A DNA stretch of 64,000 nucleotides. Origin: Desmodesmus armatus (taxonomy: Eukaryota; Chlorophyta; Chlorophyceae; Sphaeropleales; Scenedesmaceae). Shown here piece after piece: positions 55,921 to 64,000 of this stretch (its first letter is position 1; each line of letters opens with the position of its first letter). The notes beneath the pieces were generated by a model. The model saw only the letters and a list, made by a program, of their open reading frames with translations. It made no database searches and had not been told where the DNA came from. The translations under genes and the position numbers were made by a program. The stretch covers positions 278,001 to 342,000 of the forward strand of contig VIIQ02000069.1 in assembly GCA_007449985.2 (NCBI GenBank), in the 5' to 3' direction.

Positions 55921-58900
55921 ATGGTCACTGCTGCTGCAGTATCCAGCAACCCCCAGAAACGGCGCCTGTACAAGGCGATAGCAGTAGGCGTGTCAGTCTT
56001 GCTGCTGTTCGTCGGTTTCATCGCTGGGTTCTTCACAGCCAGGCAGATGGGCGCCAGGGACCTAACAGCATGCTATGCTAGCATTCAGCAGCAAAGCAGC
56101 AGCATCAGCAGGTCCAGTGACAGCTCAGCGCTGCGGGAGCTACCACCTCCAGGGAGTGAAGAGGCAAAGCAGCTCGCCAAGACACCCGGTGCCCTTGGTA
56201 AGCCTACTGTGTAGTACCCCCCCCCCCCCACCCCAACCCCACCCCACCCACCCCACACACTCCCTGGTGCCCTTGGTAAGCCTTCTAGGGGGGGGGGGGG
56301 TGATATGTGTGGTGCGTGGGCGGGGGGGGCGGGGGTAATTGGCCAGCATGCTGCACAGCAGCTCACACACAGCTGTGGAGCAACACAGCTGTGGAGCAAC
56401 AGGAGTAAGGAGGCAAAGCAGCTTGTCATGACACCTGGTGCCCTTGGTCAGCCTGCTGTGTAGTACATACATAGCTCTGGAGCGACAGGAGTCACGGGGG
56501 TAGAGGGGCGGGTGTGTGGTGTGTTGGGGGGGGAGGGGGACAGCAGCAGCAGCAGGAGGGGGGTCGTGTAGAGGGAGGTGTGCATGTCTGGAGAAAGGAA
56601 GGGTGTCTGGAATGTGCCTGTGTGTGTGCGTGTGGTGGTGGTGGTGGTCGTGATATGAGGTTCTGCCTCTCCCGTGAGGTTTTTAGGCCCCAGGTTGCCT
56701 CATCGAAAGGCAGCATGTATGTTCAGGGCCAGCCAGGGCCCCTGGGCCGGCGCTATGTTTTCGAGGGTGAAGGGGGTGCGCTTCACTGGATGGGTGGCCC
56801 CCTTCAAACCCTCGGCACCCAGGTGTGAAGCCTACTGGGCAGGGGCTTAGTGTACTAACGTGTCTGCCGGCGCAACCCTCCTCCTCTGACTTGGATGGAA
56901 GCTACCCTTGTGCTGCAGCCAAAGTATCCTTGCAGCAAGCTCAGGCTGCAGTGTCAGTTGTGCCGGCCCTGCCAGTGGTGCTGTGCAGTCACAACCTTGT
57001 GTGGTTGGTCACTGAGCAGGCCCACTGCTTGGTCTTGCGTCCTGCAGCGCAGCCTTGCCGCTTACTTCTCACCAGCACAGGAACTCCATGCAAGCTTCTA
57101 TTTGAATGCACCCATCTGGCACTCTACTGCCTGCACTGTACTGCCCTCTTTTCCTGCAGACCCCTGCGATGCGGAGCTCTACAAGCTCTACTCTGACGCT
57201 ACCAGGTACTGTCAACAGCACACCCTTCTGAACTTGCGCATGCGGCTGCCTGCACTGTGTTGCCCTGTCTTTGTCCTGCAGACCCCTTCGAAGCTGAGCT
57301 CTACACTCTGTATTCAGATGCTGAAACCATCACAGAAGAGAGCACCGCCAAGTTCCTTCAGCAACTGGAGCAGCAGCTCGCAGCAAACGCCGCAGCCTTC
57401 AACCTACAAGGCCAAGGCCAAAACATGACCGAAACTCTAGAGGAGTTCTCTGCAGTCGCTGCAGACATCCTAAACTACTTTAGGGAGCGCAACAGCCAGG
57501 CGTTGCTGTCAATGCTTCGGCAGTTTAGTCAGCAGGGGACCTTCACGCTCGCAGATGTGGACCCAGATGTCCTGCAACAGGAGGTGCAGCAGATTCTGGA
57601 TCTGGATCAGCTGAGCAAATATTATGCGCGGGTGTCGCAGCGTGGCGGGGAGGGCCACACCACAAGGCCTACCATAGGCACCCAGGTACGCTCTATGGAG
57701 CTATTCTAGGCAGGCTGTGTTTGCATACGGTAGTGCTAGTGTGGCTTAGGACAGTGCAGCACGCTTTGCCAAGAGGGTGCATGGAGACCCAACTTCAGGT
57801 CTATGCATGCAGCCCCTGACAACAGTGTCTGCACTGTTGCTTGGGTCAGGACAAGTATGAGCACCTGAGCCAGCTGGCTCAGGGGGTCATGGAATACAAG
57901 TGCCCCCGCGCCGTTGTGCATCTGCAACCACAGGCGCTGTTGGCGGCGGGCATGTCCTCGAACCTGTCACCCGGGCACGTTGCATGCAGCACAAGGTTTT
58001 GGCATTGCTGTATGTGCTTGCGTCACGCAGTAGTACTGCCAGAAAGGTGACGCACATACGCGTGTGTCAGTCCTCTATCTGTGTTTTGATGGCATTCGTT
58101 GTTGCCTAGCTTTGCTGCCAGCTAGTGGGCTAGCTACTGACTGGCAGTGTCTGCTGCGTTCCTGCTGCTGTGCAGGGCACACCACCAGTGCAAGTTGAGG
58201 CAGGCACCCCCCGCGGCAGGACCGCCAACAGCACCAACGCTGGCAGGCGCCTGCAAACCACACTCCGCCAGGCGCCGCCTGCCAGGCACCTGCTTCAAGT
58301 TCCACCACCAGCAGCAGCAGCACCAGCCGCCGCCGGCGCAGCCCCGGCAGCAGCCGCCGCACCAGCAGCAGCGGCAACCCCAGCAGCAGCAACACCAGCA
58401 GCAGCAGCAGCCCCCCGTGCCGCCGGCGCCGCAGCAGCTATGCCAGTCATTCCCAAGGCTGCAGCAGTTCGGGCAAGGGTGCCGGCCACTGTAAGTCCGC
58501 TCATGACTTTGCAGGACATGTTGTGTGGGGTCAGGCAAGCGAGCCCCACAGGACTGCAAGGAATGCTGCTGCCGGCTAGCAGGAACGGCACTGGCAGGGG
58601 CAAGCCAATTGTGTGCCCGCCTCAGTCGGAGCCTGCTGTGTTGCGGTACAACCAACTGCAGTTCAAGCCTGTCAAGGTCCCCGTGGTCTTCCACTGTAAG
58701 TGTCCATCTATCTATCTGACTGCCATCTATCAGCAGCAGCAGCGCCCTGTCAGGCACTGTGCAGTGCACATGCTGTTCAGAGCTGCAGCAGGCCAAGTGC
58801 AGGTTTTGGTACGCATGCATTAGTAAGCACTGATACCATGGTCAGTGACAGTGGTTGCCTAGAATGCTGCAGCCTCTCACAACATGCCTGTGTTGTTCAT

Positions 58901-60246
58901 AAAGGACGCAAGGAGGAAGGGGCGCTGCATCATGCTGCCTCTGTGCTATTCTTCGTTGAGTATTGGTTGATTTCACCTGATGCTTTGTGTAGCTGTAGTC
59001 TCATTCCTGTTCATGAATATCTTACAAACCGGCTCTTTCATGTCCCAAACACTGACTCTCCAGCAAGCAATGTGCACTTGGCCCAAGTTGCTCGGTGCCA
59101 CCAGACCACCGTGTATGGTGCATATGTCTCTGTCATGTTGCTGCAGGCATGCAGTTTTCTATGCCGGGAAGCGACAAGCTGTATCCTTACATAGAAGACG
59201 CCCGGGCAGCGGCTGCAAACCTGATCAAAGTGGCCAACGACCAGTTGAAGCCAGCCCTCATACAGTAAGTGCAACAGCGGGTGGCTGTTTGTTGCTGGAG
59301 TCCGCCAATCTTTGCAGATCGCGGCTGTTGCTGACAATTAAAGATGGCACGCAAGTGTCAGTCACTCATGGTAGCTGCGCTGGCTAAGGTTGACCAATCA
59401 TTGCCTCTGGGCACCGCCGCGGTGCCACCACTCACACTGTTGTCTGCTGCACGGTGCAGGTTTACGCTGCAGGAGGTGCGGTCTGACACCAAGAAGTACC
59501 CGTATCTACTATTCAAGAGCCTGCGTGACTGGCAGCTGTGCACAGGCACACCTGACCAGGAGAGGCAAGGGTTCCCTTGCCTAACGGAGACAGCAGCACT
59601 GCCTGAAGTTGCGCCTCTTGTGAAGCAACACGTCATCAACGTGTTCGTGAGTGGGTCGACGGTGAGCCTATTCTGCAAAGACGGGGACGATACTGGGTGC
59701 GACAGTCTGTACGCTGGCTACGTGGGTTCAGCCGGACCTTGGTTTGCATATCCTTCGCGGACGTGGACAGAAGATGCGATCACCGAAAACTGGGTTTACA
59801 TGAGCTGGGACCAATTCAGCACTGCAGTCGCGAACAGAGCGCCATGGCATGGTGGCGCGATCACGTTTGCGCACGAGCTTGGGCATTACCTCGGACTCAT
59901 GCATACACACGAAGGAGGCTGCGAAGGCGATGGGTTGACCGCGGCTGATGCTGTGCCGGACACGCCTGTCAACGAGAATACAGCAGCATGGGCTGGCAAA
60001 AAAGGACTCATGCCGAAACTTGCTGCATGGTGTACCGCCTTCAGGAAAGGGAACCAGCCTGACCCTAAGCTCCTGCTTGAGTTCAACAGCTGCGGGTCGC
60101 CCAGTGGGGTTGACAACGTGTTCAATTTGTTGAGCTACCTGCCAGACGAGTGTTGCATGCTGCTGACAACCAACCAGATTGGCAGGATGCAGTGGGCGAT
60201 CGCGCAGTTTAGGCCAAAGATGATGGCCAAGTATGCTATCAAGTGA
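55921..60246 (+). CDS. Membrane-anchored M43 (pappalysin-type) zinc metalloprotease
   Basis: Exons 55921-56197, 57282-57685, 57850-57995 or so, 58176-58695, 59147-59264 and 59460-60246. All join in phase except the third-to-fourth junction, where no good phase-0 donor was found. The N-terminus (MVTAAAVSSNPQKRRLYKAI) is followed by a strong membrane segment (GVSVLLLFVGFIAGFF), so a type II anchor or long signal peptide. A helical region (FLQQLEQQLAANAAAFNLQG; LLSMLRQFSQQ) and a Pro/Ala-rich linker in the fourth exon follow. The catalytic part has HELGHYLGLMH (HExxHxxGxxH, three zinc His and the Glu base), GGCEGDGLTAADAVPDTP, and NLLSYLPDECC..LTTNQIGRMQ, the Met-turn region of family M43, though with Leu in place of the usual Met. 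A cell-wall or secreted-protein substrate is possible; gametolysin is a different family (M11). Confidence 0.82.
57160..57205 (+). repeat. Upstream copy of the start of protease exon 57282-57685
   Basis: CCTGCAG|ACCCCTGCGATGCGGAGCTC to GCTACCAG|GTACTG, 46 nt with its own acceptor and donor. It encodes DPCDAELYKLYSDAT against DPFEAELYTLYSDAE in the parent: five synonymous and three replacement codons over the aligned part. In-phase entry is phase 1 but exit is phase 2, so inclusion would shift the frame. Confidence 0.7.
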
Positions 60247-60456
60247 TGCAGTGGGGTCCGGTAGTTCAACGGCGCGATAACGGCTATATTCAGTGCTACT
60301 GCGGCACCTTGTGGGTGGGATGTCGGCTGTGTGCATCCCCACTGTGCGACTCGCAAGGGGGTGGTATGGCATTTGCTGCCAGGTGATCTGAAGTGACTTT
60401 GTGGTAGCGCGCGAATTGCGCCGCAATCGTGCGAAGTTCACAGTGTGCCCGGCACA

Positions 60457-60461
60457 TGTAA
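60457..60461 (+). terminator. Candidate TGTAA poly(A) signal of the M43 protease gene
   Basis: TGTAA (GCACATGTAAATC) 211 bases after the stop codon, at a typical distance for volvocine algal 3'UTRs. Confidence 0.55.
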
Positions 60462-62553
60462 ATCAACACTCGTGTCTACCTTGGAGCCGCAACGGCAGCT
60501 CAAGCTGAGCAGCAGCCTACAGGGTGTTGAGACACTGTCAGTAACTTCTCTGTGTGTGTTTTGACACATGATTTGCAACCCGCCATGTGCGTGTGTGTTG
60601 CATTTTCACAGTGAAACAAGAGTCTTGTGTTGCAGTCTTTCACTGTGTTTATGTTTTTAGGTCCTTTGGGAGTGCCACTCCAGGTGCAGCTTTGGTCTGG
60701 ACGCCTTCTATTGTACTGTGAGGTTGCTTTGTTAGGCTTTCGTTGCCTGGGGTGGCGGTGGGGGACCCAGTGCTAGTTACATTGTGTTCTGTGTTCCCAT
60801 CTTTGTGTGTTCCCAGTGTCTCCACAGGAAATCTTGCTACCTCCCCGGTTCCGGGCACTGTCTCACAGGTGCAGCTTGGAGTGGTGTTCTTGACTCAATG
60901 CTCAGCATGGCATCCATACCACGGCTGTAAGTTTCTTTCTCTTGTTATGTGTGTTGAGCTTGGTGTGTCGACCACTTTTTATTTATGTGTGTTGAGCTTG
61001 GCATGTCGACCACTGTGGCTGTATTCGCAGCAGCCTAGCATGTTTGAGTGTCTGCAGCTGCCACACAGCACTGCTGGAGTGACTCCCGCAGTGCCATTAA
61101 TTTGTTCGCAATACTGTAGCCTCTAGCGACGGTGTTAGTAGGAGCCTGACCGGTATTGATTGCATTGGTGTTTATGTAACAGTAGTATGGCGTACAGAAC
61201 CTTGCATCCTGCGTGATTCCACTGAGGCAGCACATCAGCTGGTGCTTGAAGCTGACCTGCAGTGGATCCTGCTGCCCACAGGGCTGGCCAACAGGGCCTG
61301 TCAGGCTGCTGCAGCCTGGCGGCTGGCAGCCAGCAGTGGAACTGCTACTGAGTTGAAACGACTCAGTGCAGCGTGAGCAGTGGGGCGCCCTTACCTTTCG
61401 GGGTGTGGGCACTGGGCACCTTGGGGAGACAGGTGCACGCCATAGACTAGTGTTGGCCCCCCATGTGGTGTGGAGCTATGCCTGGCACTAGCACTCACTA
61501 GTTGCCAGCGGTTGTGGCCTGTTGGCAGGATGGCACCCCATTTGGTCTGGTACAGGTCCCTCATATGGTCACACAGGCGTCGTGTGTCAAGAGGACTTTG
61601 TGTCCTGCAGGCGCATGTCTCGGCCCGTGCAAATGCAGATGCTGTCGGTATGGTGTCCTGCCCAGCAGCTGGGTGGACGGTGAGGCCCACCTTAGGTTCA
61701 GTCAGCACCAGAAGCACCAGGGCAATCGAATCGGCCAGGCTTGCTGGGTGGTGCGTGCATGGCAAGGGTGGGCGCTGTACAGAAGCAGTGGCTTGTCAGC
61801 AGGACTATGTAGCTTAACGCCGGGCGCACTGAGTGTGTGCAAATGTTGGGTTGGCGCGAAGTCATGTGTGCTAGGCCCGTGCATCCTTGGGTCACCCACA
61901 GTGTAACAACGACAGCCGCTGCAGTGCATGCCTAGGGTTGTGAGCACAAGGGTCCAATGAGTGCACCCAACGTATCACACACTGCCAGTGTGTGTTGTGG
62001 CTGTACTGCCAAAACAAGGCCAGTCCAACCATGTACCTTCAGTACCCATGGAAACAAACATGGGGCCGTTGACCGTGTCTGACTGCACATGGCACAATCA
62101 CGCAAGCTGCAACGGAGTGGCTGTGCAATTGCTGACATTGGTGCGGCGAGGGTACTGAATCTGCCGCATAGGCCTGCAATTGGCGGGAAGCCTGTCAGCA
62201 CTCCGATCTGGCTGCAATTTGCACCACACCAACCCAGCCCCATGTCACAGCAAGCGGCAGACCCTTACCAGCACATGTGGCTTCTGGTCACTTGGTCACA
62301 AGATCGCGCTGGCTAGCCTGCATTGCTGTACAGAACCCTGCACCATGACCATGGATTAGAGTCTTGCTGCAACAATGAAGTCTTGCTGCAATATTCCAGG
62401 AAAAAACAATTCTGTACTGTTTGTTGGCACTGCCCCGTGTTCTTTGACAGAATCAGGTGTTTCTTCTGTCTGTGCTTGATCACTTCATCCAGATCAGCTG
62501 CTCCGTTTGCCACTTCCAGTCCGACTCGACACAAGAAATCAGTCGACGTCGAT
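60462..62553. other. Unassigned 2.1 kb between the protease and the F-box/LRR gene
   Basis: The best coding hint is a plus-strand frame at about 61218-61376 (LVLEADLQWILLPTGLANRA, then a GCAGC|GTGAGC donor-like end), which could be an exon of an unrecognised gene. Direct repeats: ATGTGTGTTGAGCTTGG..GTCGACCACT at 60946 and 60985, and an acceptor-like (C)AGGTGCAGCTT(T)GG at 60680 and 60867. A minus-strand frame at 61391-61765 is open for 124 codons without a recognisable domain. The F-box/LRR promoter must lie near the right end. Confidence 0.4.
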
Positions 62554-64000
62554 ATGTCGAGTCTTTCGTCTCTCCCAGATGAGGTCCTCAAGCTCGTCAT
62601 GCAGCATGTGCCCATTTTGGACAGGCTCAGTAGCTGCTGCTTGGTCAGCAGAAAACTGCATGCCGCAGCAACAGCAGCCACAGACCAACTGCAGATACCA
62701 TACAGACTGCAGCGTTACAATCATCTTGTGCAATCTGTGCTGGCATGGATGTGGCACTATGGTCAGTACCTGACAAGCCTTCGCTGGTGCCATGTCCCCC
62801 AGCCACTTCGTGAGCTGCCTTGCACCAACCTGTTGCAGCTGCATGTGGGCTACGAATGTCAGGTGCAGCTGGGAGCAACGGACGGCTACCCAGGCGTGAT
62901 AGCAGGCTGCACTAAGCTAACCCATCTGGATCTGCAGGGCAACATCACTGATGCGCCACAGGGTACTGTTGTGGACTGCTTGTCGAGTCTGGTGCACCTC
63001 GAGCACTTGTTTGTACAGCCAACACAGTACGATCGCATGTGTTACAGATTGGCTGGTTTGTCAGCCGCCACACTGCCGCGATTGCAGCACCTCACAACCC
63101 TCCATTTCAGCTGCTTGAGCGTAGAGAATATGTTGCAGCTGGGTGGCCTTGCCAACTTGCAGGAGCTGTATTTGGCTGCTGCTGTTGTTGAAGGCATGGC
63201 TGTTGGCGCCAAGAGCATCCCTGGTTTGGCGTTTCCTGCTTCCCTGCAGAAGCTTGTGCTGGCATGCGTATCTGAGGCAAGCATTTTGTCCCTTGTCCCA
63301 ACAGGGCTGCAAGAGCTGCAGGTTCCGCGTCGTGTGGAGGGTCCCGCTGAGGGGCCTGGTTCCTTCCTGTCCGGCATGGCCCGCCTGCAGCACCTGACTG
63401 CACTTTCACTGCATGTGCGCAGCAAAGACCTGTGCTGGCCTCCTGCAGGTCCTGCATACTCCGCACTCACGGCTAGCAGCAACCTAGTACAGTTGTCTAT
63501 GGTCGATAGCAGCTGCCCTCATGGCATATGGCCGTATGTGTTCCATACCAACTGCAAGCTGCCGCATCTGAGGGTTTTGAAGCTCACACATGACACGCTT
63601 GATGACGCTGCCCCGCCTCCGTGGGGTGCAATGGAGCTTTCTAGCCTTGCCAGCTGCTGCCCGAGCTTGTGTGATTTTGAGGTGCTGTCCCTGCAGCCTG
63701 GGCTGCATATATCTGAGCTGCACAAGCTGACAGCCTTGACGCGTTTGCGCGCGCACCACTTATGCAGTGACTGGCACAGCTTTGAGCACTCTGTGAGAGG
63801 CCTGGCTGCTCTTACACAGCTGCAGGAGTTGGAAGTGCAGGTCAACAGATGCCACCGGCTGGCTTCCCTGCTGCCGCTCACGCGACTCACATCATTGACC
63901 AGCCTCAACGTCTTTCAGGCTAGCGATGAGGATCAGTGGAACCCGGAGGACGGACCTCCTGATTGGCCTTTGGAGGATGAGGGCAGACAAGCTGAATGTA
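62554..64000 (+). CDS. F-box/leucine-rich-repeat-like protein (3' end off the window)
   Basis: From the ATG at 62554 the frame stays open for 482 codons to the window edge with no intron. The N-terminus MSSLSSLPDEVLKLVMQHVP then LDRLSSCCLVSRKLHAAA is an F-box-like helix set (LP.E.L..V...). It is followed by irregular leucine-rich repeats: LTHLDLQGNITD, LVHLEHLFVQ, LQHLTTLHFSCLSVENMLQL, LANLQELYLAAAV, LQHLTALSLHVRSKDL, LRVLKLTHDTLDDA, LTQLQELEVQVNRCHRL. Such proteins form large families in chlorophyte genomes and are presumed substrate receptors of SCF ubiquitin ligases. The C-terminus, acidic here (DEDQWNPEDGPPDWPLEDEG), is incomplete. Confidence 0.85.
   Translation, partial: MSSLSSLPDEVLKLVMQHVPILDRLSSCCLVSRKLHAAATAATDQLQIPYRLQRYNHLVQSVLAWMWHYGQYLTSLRWCHVPQPLRELPCTNLLQLHVGYECQVQLGATDGYPGVIAGCTKLTHLDLQGNITDAPQGTVVDCLSSLVHLEHLFVQPTQYDRMCYRLAGLSAATLPRLQHLTTLHFSCLSVENMLQLGGLANLQELYLAAAVVEGMAVGAKSIPGLAFPASLQKLVLACVSEASILSLVPTGLQELQVPRRVEGPAEGPGSFLSGMARLQHLTALSLHVRSKDLCWPPAGPAYSALTASSNLVQLSMVDSSCPHGIWPYVFHTNCKLPHLRVLKLTHDTLDDAAPPPWGAMELSSLASCCPSLCDFEVLSLQPGLHISELHKLTALTRLRAHHLCSDWHSFEHSVRGLAALTQLQELEVQVNRCHRLASLLPLTRLTSLTSLNVFQASDEDQWNPEDGPPDWPLEDEGRQAEC

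Noticed and set aside
60246..60300. tRNA-like stretch (GGTAGTTCAACGGCGCG)
   Set aside because: Resembles a D-arm but no cloverleaf, anticodon stem or T-arm could be drawn.
61391..61765. 124-codon minus-strand frame before the F-box/LRR gene
   Set aside because: Looked superficially protein-like, but no family, splice sites or flanking exons could be identified.

Overview
The window reads as nuclear DNA of a flagellate green alga. Genes have many short GT-AG introns. Coding and intronic DNA are rich in CAG/CTG triplets and G/C homopolymers. Candidate poly(A) signals are TGTAA, as in volvocine algae. A ZMYND10-like dynein-assembly factor points to motile cilia, and the aspartokinase has a transit-peptide-like leader. 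A Chlamydomonadales alga (Haematococcus-like) is my inference; the sequence does not prove the species. No tRNA, rRNA, CRISPR array or complete transposon was recognised.

Layout. 150-10885 (-): plastid aspartate kinase, 3' end off the left edge. 12558-16173 (-): SAM-dependent, possibly DOT1-like, methyltransferase. 18484-19144 (-): small single-pass membrane protein. 19506-32767 (-): a very large gene whose splice phases close perfectly into one 2249-aa model: membrane anchor, proline-rich exon array, divergent ubiquitin-specific protease, a 15-copy array of an 84-nt exon, an AP2-like domain and a proline-rich repeat. 33943-35220 (+): small two-TM protein. 35717-42470 (-): ZMYND10-like protein, diverging from 42895-48402 (+), a disordered protein starting MGCGSSK. 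49979-50158 (-): mitochondrial complex I B12/NDUFB3 subunit, diverging from 50518-54872 (+), phosphopantetheine adenylyltransferase (CoA synthesis). 55921-60246 (+): membrane-anchored M43-type metalloprotease. 62554-64000 (+): F-box/LRR-like protein running off the right edge.

The genes do not form one pathway. What unites the window is its architecture. Nearly every gene carries tandem copies of exon pieces inside its introns, usually with the neighbouring splice site retained. Some copies differ from the parent exon mainly at synonymous positions. In the protease/AP2 gene the process has produced two large arrays of complete, phase-symmetric exons. Exon boundaries were assigned by hand from splice consensus and reading-phase closure; positions may be off by one or two bases.
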